A DNA stretch of 64,000 bases from JAKFDK01 sp036676195 (GCA_036676195.1 JAKFDK010000002.1:1-64000); one strand, 5' to 3'. Shown: positions 16,592 through 25,930, counted from the first letter of the stretch. Translations and numbers: made by a program. Notes: generated by a model not told the origin, from the sequence alone.

Positions 16592-16600
16592 TGTTATACT
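16592..16600 (+). promoter_or_regulatory. Likely extended -10 promoter element
   Basis: TGTTATACT (TGn plus TATACT) lies 20 bp before the ATG of the PEP-synthase-like gene. No good -35 lies 17 bp upstream (GGCGCC there), which fits an extended -10 promoter. The TTGACG at 16566 is 23 bp away and too far. Confidence 0.45.
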
Positions 16601-16619
16601 GTATTCCGGAGGGCGACAC

Positions 16620-19295
16620 ATGGTGGAACATTGGGTGCTGGATTACGCCGCCGCGGCCGCTGCCGGCGCAGCGGTGGCAGGTGGCAAGGGCTGGAATCTG
16701 GGGCGGTTGGACCGGTATGGCTTCACGGTGCCACACGGCTGTGTCATCGCCGCCGGGGCCTATCGGGCCTTTTTGCAACACAACGACCTGCAGGACCTGC
16801 TGAACTGGCTGGCGGCCATACCGGCTGAGCGGGCCGACGCCACCGATGTGGGGGACCGGCTGGCAGAACTGCGCAGCCGGATGCAGTCCGCCCCCATGCC
16901 GGACGGACTGGAAGCAGCCCTGGCCGGGCAACTCAAGGCCCTCGGCCTGGAAAAGGCATCCGTGGCCGTGCGCTCCAGCGCCACCGCCGAGGATTCCGCT
17001 GCTGCCTCCTTTGCCGGCATCCACCGCAGCTTCCTGAATATACAAGGCCTGCCCGCCATCCTGGAGCAGGTTCGGGGCTGCTATGCCTCCCTGTGGACCC
17101 CACAGGCCCTGGCCTACCGGCGCCGGATGGGCCTGGGCGACCAGGACGTGGCCGCGGCGGTGGTGATCTGCGAACTCGTGCCCGCCCGGGCGTCCGGGGT
17201 CTGCTTCAACGCCGACCCGGTCAGCGGGCGCCGGGATCGGGTCGTGATCGCCGGGAATTTTGGCCTGGGCGAATCGGTGGTCATGGGGTCGTCCGAAGTT
17301 GACGAATATACCGTGGCCGTAACTAACGTGGGCCCGGCCCGCCTGATCGACGGGCGCATCGGCTACAAGCACCACGCCGTCCGGCCGCAACCAGGCGGCG
17401 GCGTCTACACCGAAGAACTGGGCTACGCCGAACGGTCACAGCCGGTGCTGGAGCGCGCCTGGGTCGAACGGCTCGCCCTGCTGGCCCAGCGGGTGCAGGA
17501 CGCCCTTGGCGAAGGCCACCTGCCCCAGGACATTGAATGGGCCTATACGGGCTATGATTTTGTCCTGCTGCAGGCGCGTCCGGTCACCGCCCTGCCCTGG
17601 GCCACCTTCCCCGCCCTGGCCGGGCAGGCGCTGATCTGGTCCAACGCCAATATGAAAGACGCTTACCCCGGGGTCCAGAGCCCCTTTTCCTGGTGGCTGA
17701 ACAGTGCCACCCATGAAGTCATGCTCCGGCAACTCTGCACCTGGACGGCCTACAACGTGCCGGAGGGCCTGACCTGGAGCCGGCTGTGGCAGGGACGCCT
17801 GTACCTGAACCTTTCGGCCATCCAGTGGGCAGCCTGGGACGCCTTCGGCGCGGCGCCGCCGGATACCAACCGCTTCATGGGCGGCCACCAGCCCATCATC
17901 GCCCTGACCGCCGGCGCCAGCGCCGGGGAGGCGGGCAGCGGACAGGCCGAGCGCCTGGGCCGGCTGAACAAGGAAATGGCCCGCGCCGAAGAGCGGGCCG
18001 ACGATACCTTTACCAGGGTGCAGGACTGGGTCAGGCAGCAGGTGGCCGACGACCTCGACCAGTTAGCCGACCAGCATCTGATCCGGCGCCTGTGGCAAAT
18101 GGAGCAGGAGCGGCGCCAGTTCCTGCCGGAAACCATGATCCACAACGTCAACGCCCTCTGGTCGGGTCGGTTGATGCATTTTCTGGAGCGTTACTTCCCC
18201 GGGCGGGGACAGTCGCTGGGCACCGCCCTGCTGTCCGGTTCCGGCGGCGTGACCTCCGCCGAGCACGGCTACAAACTGCTGCAGATTGCCCACATTGCCC
18301 ACCAGGAGCCGGCCGCGCTGGCCTGGCTGACCGGTGCCGCCTTCGACCCCGGGGAGTTCCGGGTGGGGCTGCTCGGCACCCGTACCCTGAAGGCCATTGA
18401 AACCTACCTGCAACAGTATGGGTATCGGGGCGTCTATGAAATGGAACTGATGAACCCGCGCTGGGCCGAAGACCCCTCCTACTTGCTGCAGACGCTGCGT
18501 TCCCACCTGCAGGCCGGCCTGGCCACGGCCAGCCCGTGGCAGGATGCGGTGCAGCGCCGCCAGGCGGCCGAGGCGGAAGTGGCGGCCCGGCTGCGCTGGC
18601 ATCCGGTCGCCCTGCTCAGCTTCCGCCGCCTGCTCAAGAAGGCTCGCCAGGGCATGCGCCTGCGGGAAGACGCCAAGGCCGCCCTGGTCCGGCTGCTCTG
18701 GCCGCTCCGCCGCTGGGCCCTGGCCGCCGGGCGCCGGTTAGTGCGCCGGCGCCTGCTGGAACACGCCGCTGACGTGTTTTTCCTGACCGGCAACGAACTG
18801 GCCGCCTTACTCAGCCGGCAGTGGGACGGCAAGGGCCTGCCTGCCCTGCTGGCAGACCGCAGGAAGCACCGGGTCGAACTCGAACAAATGGACCCGCCGG
18901 ACGTGATCCTGGGCGAGGAAGCCCAGACCCGCCAGGCCGCCGCGGCTCCGGCAGCGGCGCCCACCGACGGCCGCACACCGGCCCTGACCGGCGTGGGCGT
19001 GGCGGCGGGCGTGGCATCCGGCCCGGCCCGGCCCATTCGCCACCCCGGCGAGGGGACCCGGCTGCAGAAGGGGGACGTGCTGGTGGCGCCGTCCACTGAC
19101 CCGGCCTGGACGCCTCTGTTCCTGCGCGCCAGCGCCGTGGTCATGGAGGTAGGCGGCTACCTGTCCCACGGGGCCATTGTCGCCCGGGAGTACGGCATCC
19201 CGGCGGTGGCCAACGCCGCCGGCGCCATGGGCACAGTCAGCGAGGGGGAACGGATTCAGGTGGACGGTGACCGCGGCCTGATTTTCCGGGAGTAA
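16620..19295 (+). CDS. PEP synthase / rifampicin phosphotransferase-like enzyme
   Basis: The 891-residue protein has an N-terminal PEP/pyruvate-dikinase ATP-binding domain (about 1-310: GGKGWNLGRL, AVRSSATAEDSAAASFAG, VVMGSSEVDEY), a long helical middle part and a C-terminal phosphohistidine swivel domain (about 810-891: PSTDPAWTPLF, GGYLSHGAIVAREYG with the catalytic His). This is the order of rifampicin phosphotransferase and of PEP-synthase-like proteins of unknown substrate. A canonical PEP synthase would carry a C-terminal PEP-binding barrel after the swivel domain, which is absent. ATG is chosen at 16620 because it follows CGGAGGG. An antibiotic- or metabolite-phosphorylating role is possible; substrate unknown. 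Confidence 0.85.
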   Translation: MVEHWVLDYAAAAAAGAAVAGGKGWNLGRLDRYGFTVPHGCVIAAGAYRAFLQHNDLQDLLNWLAAIPAERADATDVGDRLAELRSRMQSAPMPDGLEAALAGQLKALGLEKASVAVRSSATAEDSAAASFAGIHRSFLNIQGLPAILEQVRGCYASLWTPQALAYRRRMGLGDQDVAAAVVICELVPARASGVCFNADPVSGRRDRVVIAGNFGLGESVVMGSSEVDEYTVAVTNVGPARLIDGRIGYKHHAVRPQPGGGVYTEELGYAERSQPVLERAWVERLALLAQRVQDALGEGHLPQDIEWAYTGYDFVLLQARPVTALPWATFPALAGQALIWSNANMKDAYPGVQSPFSWWLNSATHEVMLRQLCTWTAYNVPEGLTWSRLWQGRLYLNLSAIQWAAWDAFGAAPPDTNRFMGGHQPIIALTAGASAGEAGSGQAERLGRLNKEMARAEERADDTFTRVQDWVRQQVADDLDQLADQHLIRRLWQMEQERRQFLPETMIHNVNALWSGRLMHFLERYFPGRGQSLGTALLSGSGGVTSAEHGYKLLQIAHIAHQEPAALAWLTGAAFDPGEFRVGLLGTRTLKAIETYLQQYGYRGVYEMELMNPRWAEDPSYLLQTLRSHLQAGLATASPWQDAVQRRQAAEAEVAARLRWHPVALLSFRRLLKKARQGMRLREDAKAALVRLLWPLRRWALAAGRRLVRRRLLEHAADVFFLTGNELAALLSRQWDGKGLPALLADRRKHRVELEQMDPPDVILGEEAQTRQAAAAPAAAPTDGRTPALTGVGVAAGVASGPARPIRHPGEGTRLQKGDVLVAPSTDPAWTPLFLRASAVVMEVGGYLSHGAIVAREYGIPAVANAAGAMGTVSEGERIQVDGDRGLIFRE

Positions 19296-19299
19296 GTCA

Positions 19300-20110
19300 A
19301 TGGTACATCTGGTCAACGGTGATGTGGTGGGCAGCAAAATCGCGCGACTGGGCGTACCGGCGGCGCTGTTCACCGCCGGCTGCCAGGCGCAGGAGCAGGC
19401 CCTGCAGGAGCTCACGACTCCGCCGATATCACCCTTTGGTTCGAGCACGACCGTTACGACCAGGCCATGCTGCTGTACCTGCTGTCACGGCTGGTCCGGC
19501 AGGGGCTGACCCGCCAGCACCTGGTGAGCACCGACCGCTTTCCCGGCGTGGACCCCTTTCACGGGCTGGGGCAGTTGACCCCAGCCGATCTGTCCGCACT
19601 GTTCGCCCGTCGCCGGCCGGTCACCGGGCCGCAACTGGCCCAGGCCGTTACCGGCTGGCAGGCGTATTGCAGCCGGGATCCCCAGGCTATTGCCAGTTGG
19701 CTGGCCACCGAGCCGCCCCCCTCCCGTTTGTGCATGCTGCCTTCCGCTATCATCTGAGCTGCTTCCCCGAGGTCCACACCGGCCTGAGCAGCACCGAGGC
19801 ACTTGCCCTGAGCCTGCTCAGCCAGGAAAGCCAGTCCTTCCGCACCCTGCTGGGTGCAGTGCAAACACAGCAGCCGGTGGCCGGTTTAAGCGACCTGCAC
19901 CTGGCAGCCCTGCTGCACGCCCTGTGCCACGGTGATACTCCCCTGCTTGACCTGGACGGCCCCCTGCCCCGCTACGACCGGCCGGCGGCCAATCCCACCC
20001 TCACTCTGACCCCGGCAGGCCGGGAAGTGCTGAGCGGGCACCGCGACCGCCTCACCACCGTGGGCATCGACTGGTGGCTGGGCGGGGTCCACCTGCAGTC
20101 CGACCGCTGA
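19300..20110 (+). pseudogene. DUF1835-family gene with two frameshifts
   Basis: The gene begins four bases after the PEP-synthase-like gene as MVHLVNGDVVGSKI, the typical DUF1835 start. The frame changes before about 19413, after which HDSADITLWFEHDRYDQAM reads in another frame (the family motif LWFEHDxxDQ), and again near 19720, after which FVHAAFRYHLSCFP continues in the third frame to TGA at 20110. Summed, the pieces cover most of a normal protein of about 270 residues. Either it is a pseudogene or the sequence has two base errors. DUF1835 proteins have no firm function. Confidence 0.8.
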
Positions 20111-20125
20111 GCTCAAACCGCCGGT

Positions 20126-20824
20126 TTAACCCGTAATGGTATGATTAAAATAGCCCTTGATCAGGGTCTGAATGTCCTGGGTGAAGAGCGTGCCATGGCC
20201 CGGCGCCACGCAGCGGATGTCCAGGCCCAGCAGCCGCTCCACCACCCGCTGGTACGGGCCGGGGGCCGGTACGTTGCCCGTGGCCATCTGCGCCATGTTG
20301 GCCAGATTGGGCGCCGGATCCCACGGTCCGGTGTCACCGCCCACCTGGGAGAGGAAGTCGGAACTGAACAGGGTACCCGTCTTGCAGTCCAGAGCGATCA
20401 GCCCGTCCCACAGGTGCATTTCGGAGGGAATGCTGATCAGTTCCAGCTCACGGTCGCCCAGATCGAGCCGGTCGCCGTCCTTGGCCGCCTGCGGCCGATC
20501 ATAAAGGCCCATGCCAATGAGCTGGTTGCTGCCCATCCGGGACGCCACCACCGTGGGCTGCGCCTCCTGCAGCAGCAGGGGCAGGGCGCCGCACTCGTCG
20601 GCCTCCACATGGGGCACCACCACATAGGCAATGCGGTCCAGCGGCAGCACTGCCGTAAGTTGCGCCCGCAGTCCCGCCCACATGGCCCGATTGCCGGTAT
20701 GGAACAGCACGGGCTGTTCAGCCATGAGCACATAAGCATTAAACATCATATCCACGCGGCCCATGTGAGTGCGGAACATATGTAGGTCTGGCGTCACCTG
20801 GTGGTGGGCAAAGGTAAACTGCAT
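20126..20824 (-). CDS. Metallo-beta-lactamase-fold diiron protein (flavodiiron/ODP-like), no flavodoxin domain
   Basis: The 232-residue protein matches the oxygen-binding diiron domain of A-type flavoproteins (FprA) but has no flavodoxin part. The metal motif reads HVEADE at about residue 72, where typical members have HxExDH. Further ligands could be His in SEMHLWDG and His in VAPGHG. ATG 20824 is chosen since GAGGAG lies eight bases upstream; a GTG at 20833 overlaps that site. FprA proteins reduce oxygen or nitric oxide; a separate flavodoxin or rubredoxin partner would be required. It could instead be an oxygen or redox sensor. Confidence 0.8.
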   Translation of the reverse strand: MQFTFAHHQVTPDLHMFRTHMGRVDMMFNAYVLMAEQPVLFHTGNRAMWAGLRAQLTAVLPLDRIAYVVVPHVEADECGALPLLLQEAQPTVVASRMGSNQLIGMGLYDRPQAAKDGDRLDLGDRELELISIPSEMHLWDGLIALDCKTGTLFSSDFLSQVGGDTGPWDPAPNLANMAQMATGNVPAPGPYQRVVERLLGLDIRCVAPGHGTLFTQDIQTLIKGYFNHTITG

Positions 20825-20894
20825 GGCGTACACTCCTCACGTTATGCTGTGTGGCGCGCCGGTTGGCGCCGGCGGATAGCCTCCGCTATGACAA

Positions 20895-20921
20895 CAAGAC
20901 CCCCAGACTGCGGGGGTCTTG
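20895..20921 (-). terminator. Hairpin terminator downstream of the 84-residue membrane protein gene
   Basis: Arms CAAGACCCCC (20895-20904) and its complement (20912-20921) close a seven-base loop; on the minus strand TTGT follows. It lies just after the stop of the 20938-21192 gene and before the metallo-beta-lactamase-fold gene, so that gene needs its own promoter or read-through. Confidence 0.6.
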
Positions 20922-20937
20922 CCGAAGTTGCACTACA

Positions 20938-21192
20938 CTAATGCGAAGACAGGTTGGCCGCCTCTTTGACGGCAGTATCGAAGAATTCAGAGGGCAACAT
21001 CAGATAAATCACTGCGGCAATCGCCGCCATCACGATGAAACCGAGCCAGGACTGCACGGCGGTAGCCGCCCAGGTCTGGGACCGCTTCCGGAAGACTGTG
21101 CTCACCAGCGCCATGACGAACAGGAATACCGCAAAGCCGACAGGCCAGGTAATATGGCGTGGTAAACCGAACATACCGTGAAACTGCTCCAT
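20938..21192 (-). CDS. Small two-helix membrane protein, unknown
   Basis: The 84-residue protein has two hydrophobic segments, about residues 14-32 (WPVGFAVFLFVMALVSTVF) and 46-66 (SWLGFIVMAAIAAVIYLML), with a basic connecting loop (RKRSQTW). The ATG at 21192 is used because AGAGGAGG lies eight bases upstream. I do not recognise a family. It is followed by a terminator and is not obviously linked to its neighbours. Confidence 0.65.
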   Translation of the reverse strand: MEQFHGMFGLPRHITWPVGFAVFLFVMALVSTVFRKRSQTWAATAVQSWLGFIVMAAIAAVIYLMLPSEFFDTAVKEAANLSSH

Positions 21193-21307
21193 GTATGATG
21201 CCTCCTCTGCGCGCACTCCACCACTAAAGGATAACTCAGGGAAGCTGAGTTACGCAACCCGGTTTGTGGCTGCTGCGCGCAGAATCCCACCCAACCTCGG
21301 TGGCGGT

Positions 21308-22015
21308 TCAGTGCCCGCCCAGATAGGCGGCAACCACGGCCTCATCATGTAGCAATTCCTGTGCCGGACCGGAATGGACAACCTGCCCGGTCTCCAGCAC
21401 ATACCCGCGGTTGGCCATCGACAGGGCCATTGTGGCGTTCTGCTCCACCAGCAGGATTGTCGTACCCTTTTGCGAGATCTCGGCGATGATCCGGAACACC
21501 TCTTCCACCAGGCGCGGGGCCAGGCCCAGGGACGGTTCATCCAGCATCAGCATCCGGGGCCGGGCCATCAGACCGCGACCGATGGCCAGCATCTGCTGTT
21601 CCCCGCCGGAGAGCGACCAGCCATAGCTGCGGGCGCGGTTCGCCAGATTCGGAAAGACCTCCAGGACCCGGTCAATGTCTGCCTTGATTTGCCGGTCGGG
21701 ATAGCCCAGAGCATAGGCAGCCACCTGCAGGTTTTCCACCACCGTCAGCCCGGGGAAAATTCGCCGGCCCTCGGGCACATGCGCCAGCCCGGTAGCGATG
21801 ACTTCTTCTGGCGCCTTGCCGGCTATGGACTGTCCGTTAAACTCGATATTGCCCCGAGACGGCACCACCCCGGAGATGGCCCGCAACAGCGTGGACTTAC
21901 CAGCGCCGTTGGCCCCCACCAGGGTAACCACCTCGCCCTGGTTCACCACCAGATCGAGGCCGCGCAGGGCCTGGACCGGGCCATAGAACACGTCCAGATT
22001 ACTGACCTGCAGCAC
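21308..22015 (-). CDS. livF: Branched-chain amino acid ABC transporter ATPase LivF
   Basis: The 235-residue ATPase has Walker A GANGAGKST, signature LSGGEQQ and Walker B LMLDEPSLGLAP, with the AHVPEGRRIFPGLTV segment typical of LivF. It energises uptake with LivG, LivH and LivM. The GTG at 22015 gives the usual length and overlaps the end of livG by 17 bp; the longer open frame to 22096 is an artefact of that overlap. It is the last gene of the liv operon. Confidence 0.93.
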   Translation of the reverse strand: MLQVSNLDVFYGPVQALRGLDLVVNQGEVVTLVGANGAGKSTLLRAISGVVPSRGNIEFNGQSIAGKAPEEVIATGLAHVPEGRRIFPGLTVVENLQVAAYALGYPDRQIKADIDRVLEVFPNLANRARSYGWSLSGGEQQMLAIGRGLMARPRMLMLDEPSLGLAPRLVEEVFRIIAEISQKGTTILLVEQNATMALSMANRGYVLETGQVVHSGPAQELLHDEAVVAAYLGGH

Positions 22016-22787
22016 TGGCCATCCCGCCCCCTTTGCCCAGGTATGCCTCAATGACTGCCGGGTTGCGGCGGACCTCGGCGGCCGTGCCCTCGGCAATGCG
22101 CCGGCCGAAGTTCAGCACCGTCAGGCGATTACAGGCGTTCATCACCAGGTTCATATCGTGCTCGATCAGCACGATGGTCAGGTGCAGTTCCTCGTTCAGC
22201 CGCTTGATCAGCAGCAGTAAGTCCTGCTTTTCCGTCGGGTTCATCCCGGCTGCCGGTTCATCCAGCAGGAGCACCTTGGGACCGGTAGCCAGGGCGCGGG
22301 CAATCTCCAACAGCCGCTGCTGGCCATAGGGCAGGTCGTGGGGGAAATCCGCCACCCGGTGGGTCAGGCCCACCAGGTCCAGGGTCCGCAGGGCGGCCTG
22401 GCGCGTGGCGGCCTCCTCGTGCCGCTGGCGCGGCAGGCGCAGCAGCACATCAACCAGATTGGTGCGTGTGCGGCAATACTGGCCCACCGCCACATTATCA
22501 AGCACACTCAGCCGCTTGAACAGGCGGATGTTCTGAAAGGTACGGGCCAGGCCCAACTGCACCCGGGCATGGCCGCTGAGCCGGGTCACCTCTCGCCCCT
22601 CCAGCCGGACTGTACCCCGGGTAGGCTGGTATAGGCCGCTGACCAGGTTCAGGGTGGTCGACTTACCCGAGCCATTGGGTCCGATCAGGCCGTGGATTTC
22701 GCCTGGGACCACGTTCATGTCCAGGTCCTCCACCGCCACCAGGCCGCCGAATGCCTTGGTCAGTCCCCGCAGTTCCAGGGCGGTCAC
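21999..22787 (-). CDS. livG: Branched-chain amino acid ABC transporter ATPase LivG
   Basis: The 262-residue ATPase has Walker A GPNGSGKST, a variant signature DLPYGQQRLLEIARAL, Walker B VLLLDEPAAGMNP and the LARTFQNIRLF motif of LivG proteins. The GTG start overlaps the livM stop by four bases (GTGA), so the two are translationally coupled. Confidence 0.94.
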   Translation of the reverse strand: MTALELRGLTKAFGGLVAVEDLDMNVVPGEIHGLIGPNGSGKSTTLNLVSGLYQPTRGTVRLEGREVTRLSGHARVQLGLARTFQNIRLFKRLSVLDNVAVGQYCRTRTNLVDVLLRLPRQRHEEAATRQAALRTLDLVGLTHRVADFPHDLPYGQQRLLEIARALATGPKVLLLDEPAAGMNPTEKQDLLLLIKRLNEELHLTIVLIEHDMNLVMNACNRLTVLNFGRRIAEGTAAEVRRNPAVIEAYLGKGGGMASAAGQ

Positions 22788-23749
22788 GCGGCCACACCTC
22801 CCTTGGTCCGCCGGGCTTTATCCCAATACCGGCGCATGAGACCGGCCACGCCCTCAGGCATGAAGATCAGGATCACCATGAGCATGGCCCCGTAAATGGT
22901 CAGGTACCAGTCCTTGAACGAGCGCAGGACCTCAGGCAAATAAGTCACCAGCACTGCGCCCGCCACCGCCCCGGCGACGGAGTTACGCCCGCCGATCATC
23001 AACATGGCCAGCACAACAATATCAAACTCCAGATGGAAGACATCCGGGCTGATGTACTGGACCTGGTGGGCATACAGGGCCCCGGCCACACCGGCAATGG
23101 CCGCCGAGAGGGCAAAGGCCATCACCTTCAGCAGCGTCACGTTCACGCCGCTGGATTCCGCCGCCAGTTCGTCGTCCCTGACGGCCTCCAGCCCCCGGCC
23201 CAGGCGGCTGCGACGCAACCACAGCACGGCCACCACCACCACCGCCAGCAGGGTCAGCGACAGGTAATAGTAGCGGAACGGGGTATCCAGCTTGATCAAA
23301 CCCAGGTCGGGGACCGGAATGGCCCGAATGCCGCTGGGGCCGTGGGTAACCGTATCCCAGTTAATCAGAAACTGCCGCACCACCTGGGCAAAGCCGATGG
23401 TGGCCATGGTCAGGTAGTGGGTCTTCAGCTTCAGGGTCGGCAGGCCCAGCAGCACCCCGAAAAGCGCTGCCACCAGCGGCGCAGCCAGAAAACCGACCCA
23501 GATGGGCAGGTGTACATCTACGGTCAGAATGGCCGAGGTATAGGCGCCAATGCCCCAAAAGGCGGCATGGGCAATGGACAGGATCCCGGTCAGGCCAAAG
23601 ATGACATAGTAGCCCACAGCCAGAATGGCGTGGATGGCAGCCAGGTTCAGCATCTGCGTCCCATAATTGGTGCGGGCCAGCAACGGGGCCAGTGCGGCCG
23701 CGACCAGCGCCAAGGCAGGGAGCCAGCGGGCAATGCCTTGCTGCTTCAT
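22784..23749 (-). CDS. livM: Branched-chain amino acid ABC transporter permease LivM
   Basis: The 321-residue protein has eight to ten hydrophobic segments and the LivM features GLTGILSIAHAAFWGIGAY and LRRSRLGRGLEAVRDDELAAES (EAA-like loop). The ATG overlaps the livH stop by four bases. With LivH it forms the membrane channel. Confidence 0.93.
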   Translation of the reverse strand: MKQQGIARWLPALALVAAALAPLLARTNYGTQMLNLAAIHAILAVGYYVIFGLTGILSIAHAAFWGIGAYTSAILTVDVHLPIWVGFLAAPLVAALFGVLLGLPTLKLKTHYLTMATIGFAQVVRQFLINWDTVTHGPSGIRAIPVPDLGLIKLDTPFRYYYLSLTLLAVVVVAVLWLRRSRLGRGLEAVRDDELAAESSGVNVTLLKVMAFALSAAIAGVAGALYAHQVQYISPDVFHLEFDIVVLAMLMIGGRNSVAGAVAGAVLVTYLPEVLRSFKDWYLTIYGAMLMVILIFMPEGVAGLMRRYWDKARRTKGGVAA

Positions 23750-24627
23750 GCCTTTTCCGCCACCTTTTCCCCAAAAATACCCTGTGGCCGCACGATCAGG
23801 AACAGAATGAGAATGGCAAAGGCATAGGCGTCCTTATAGCGGGAGTCCAGGAAGGTGGTAGCCAGTACCTCCACCACACCCACCAGCAGACCCCCGGCGA
23901 TCGCGCCGGGCACCGAACCCCACCCGCCAATGATGGTGGCCACGAAGGCTTTCAGCCCCATCAAAAAGCCCATGTCCAGGTTCACAAAAAAGACGGGAGC
24001 CACCAGCACACCCGCCAGGCACCCCAGGGCGGTGGACATGACGAAGCTTACTGTGCCAATGCGCGCCACCCGGATGCCGATCAACTGGGCAGCCGCCCGG
24101 TCCTGTGCGGTGGCCCGCATCATCTTACCCGTACGGGTGTAAAAGAAGAAGAAGTACAGAGCCACCACCAGCACGGCCGTGAACCCGATAATCAGCAGGT
24201 GTTGGGGCAGCACCGTAACCTCACCGAAGTTCAGCACCTTCCGGCCAAAGGGCTCGGTATACGAAAACGGCACCGGACCCCAGATCTGCTGGGCCAGATT
24301 CTTGATGACCACCGCCGAAGCCAGGGTGGCCACCAGGAAGGTGGCAAAGTCGCCTCCGCGCAGCGGTCGGTAGGAGGTGCGCTCAAAGATGATCCCGATC
24401 ACGGCCGAGACGAGCACCACGAGTAAAAAGGCGACCGGGAAGGAAAGCCCCATCATGTCCGGGCTGCCCGCCGTATAGACCAGGAATGCTCCCAACATCA
24501 CGAACTCGCCCTGGGCAAAGTTAATAATGTTAACCGCGTTAATCAGCAGCACGAACCCCAGGGATACCAGCCCGTAAATAGCCCCCATTGCCAGGCCGGT
24601 AATCAGCAACTGCAGCAGAATGCTCAT
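23746..24627 (-). CDS. livH: Branched-chain amino acid ABC transporter permease LivH
   Basis: The 293-residue permease starts MSILLQLLITGLAMGAIYGL and has the family segment NIINFAQGEFVMLGAF and the cytoplasmic loop MMRATAQDRAAAQLIGIRV. The ATG at 24627 follows GAGGGGGGA; the open frame to 24675 has no better start. It is separated from livK by about 100 bp containing a hairpin. Confidence 0.93.
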   Translation of the reverse strand: MSILLQLLITGLAMGAIYGLVSLGFVLLINAVNIINFAQGEFVMLGAFLVYTAGSPDMMGLSFPVAFLLVVLVSAVIGIIFERTSYRPLRGGDFATFLVATLASAVVIKNLAQQIWGPVPFSYTEPFGRKVLNFGEVTVLPQHLLIIGFTAVLVVALYFFFFYTRTGKMMRATAQDRAAAQLIGIRVARIGTVSFVMSTALGCLAGVLVAPVFFVNLDMGFLMGLKAFVATIIGGWGSVPGAIAGGLLVGVVEVLATTFLDSRYKDAYAFAILILFLIVRPQGIFGEKVAEKA

Positions 24628-24662
24628 CCGGTCCCCCCTCATCCCCCGGCGGTATGGATCAA

Positions 24663-24691
24663 GGGGCAGGAGCACGATCCGCTCCCGCCCC
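24663..24691 (-). terminator. Imperfect hairpin between livK and livH
   Basis: GGGGCGGGAGC and GCTCCTGCCCC (minus strand) pair with one mismatch around a seven-base loop, and only TTGATCC follows. Such structures often lower expression of the permeases relative to the abundant binding protein. I infer partial termination or mRNA stabilisation. Confidence 0.5.
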
Positions 24692-24724
24692 TCCCCTCAA
24701 CACTCAGGAACTGTTCCGCCCAGA

Positions 24725-25930
24725 CTACTTGGCGATCTTCTTGACCTGCACCAGCTTGCCCTTTTCCCACTTGGCAATAATGCCCTGGTGCAGGCCGTTG
24801 CCCTCGGGGTCAAAGCTGAACTTGCCGCTCACGCCCGGATAGTCCTTCACCTTCAACAGGGCATCCCGCAGGGCAGTACCGTCCTTGATGTCCTGCTTGC
24901 TCATGATGTCAAAGACCATCATGGCGCCGTCATAGTTGGTGCTGACCACAAACGAAATCGGCGTGCCCGGGTTGGCGGCCCTGGCCTTTTCGGTCCAGGC
25001 CTTGCTGGCCTCGTCCATACCGGCCATGGAGTCAATCAGGGTAATGGTACCTTCAGCGGCTTCCTTGGCCAACTGCAGGTACTCCGGAGTGGCAAAGCCG
25101 GGGCTGCCGATGATCTTGGCCGTCAGGCCCACCTGGGCTGCCTGGGCGCTGATCAGGCCGGAGTCAGTCGGCACAGAGTACACCAGCAGGTAGTCCGGAT
25201 TGGCCTGCTTGATCTTCAGCAACTGGGCGGACACGTCCTTGTCGCCCTGGTTGAACTGCTCGGCGGCCACAAACTTGATGCCCGCCTTCTCCAGTTCCTT
25301 CTTCAGAATGTCGTAGCCGCCCTTGCCGTAGTCGTTGTTGGCATAGAGCATGGCTGGCTTCTTCGGCTTCACATCGTTGACCACGTAGTCGGCCACGATC
25401 AAGCCGGCCTCGTCGTCATTGGTACGGACCCGGAACACATACTCAAAGCCACTCTTGGTGGTGATGGCACCGGTGGCAGACGTAAAGGTCGGGACCTTGT
25501 TCGTCTTCATGACCGGCCCCAGTGGCATCACCAGCGGGGTAAAAGTTGGGCCCCAGACGGCGATCGGCTTTTCCGCCAGCACCTTATTGTAGGCAGCCAG
25601 GGCGCCGTTCGGGTTGGACTGGTCGTCTTCCACGATCACCTCGATCTTGCGGCCCTTGATGCCACCCTTGTCGTTCCATTCTTTGGCAGCCGTCTGTACG
25701 CCCGCGGCCACCTGCTTGCCGGTGGCAGCCAGGTTGCCCGTCATAGCGGTAACCACCGCAACCTTGATCGGCTCGGTGGAAGCCGGCTGTGCGGCCGGTT
25801 GCTGCGTCTGCGCGGCCGGCTGCTGCGTTGGCGCGGCCGGCTGTTCCGCCGCCTTCTGCCCGCCACAGGCCGTCAGAAGCATGGCCGCCGACAGGAACAA
25901 GGTTGCGAAGGTTCCGAGACGTTTTTGCAT
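24725..25930 (-). CDS. livK: Branched-chain amino acid-type substrate-binding lipoprotein LivK
   Basis: The 401-residue lipoprotein starts MQKRLGTFATLFLSAAMLLT with lipobox LTAC, then a Gln/Pro/Ala-rich linker (about 28-52, repeated QQPAAQT units) and a type I periplasmic-binding fold (IKVAVVTAMTGNLAATGKQ, NDKGGIKGRKIEVIVEDDQS). It captures the substrate outside the membrane for LivHMGF. Aliphatic amino acids, amides and ureas are all known substrates of the family. The ATG at 25930 is preceded by AGAGGGGG at about 12 bases. Confidence 0.92.
   Translation of the reverse strand: MQKRLGTFATLFLSAAMLLTACGGQKAAEQPAAPTQQPAAQTQQPAAQPASTEPIKVAVVTAMTGNLAATGKQVAAGVQTAAKEWNDKGGIKGRKIEVIVEDDQSNPNGALAAYNKVLAEKPIAVWGPTFTPLVMPLGPVMKTNKVPTFTSATGAITTKSGFEYVFRVRTNDDEAGLIVADYVVNDVKPKKPAMLYANNDYGKGGYDILKKELEKAGIKFVAAEQFNQGDKDVSAQLLKIKQANPDYLLVYSVPTDSGLISAQAAQVGLTAKIIGSPGFATPEYLQLAKEAAEGTITLIDSMAGMDEASKAWTEKARAANPGTPISFVVSTNYDGAMMVFDIMSKQDIKDGTALRDALLKVKDYPGVSGKFSFDPEGNGLHQGIIAKWEKGKLVQVKKIAK

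Noticed and set aside
16566..16600. TTGACG and TATACT as a standard promoter pair
   Set aside because: The spacer is 23 bp, too long for a vegetative promoter; an extended -10 reading fits better.
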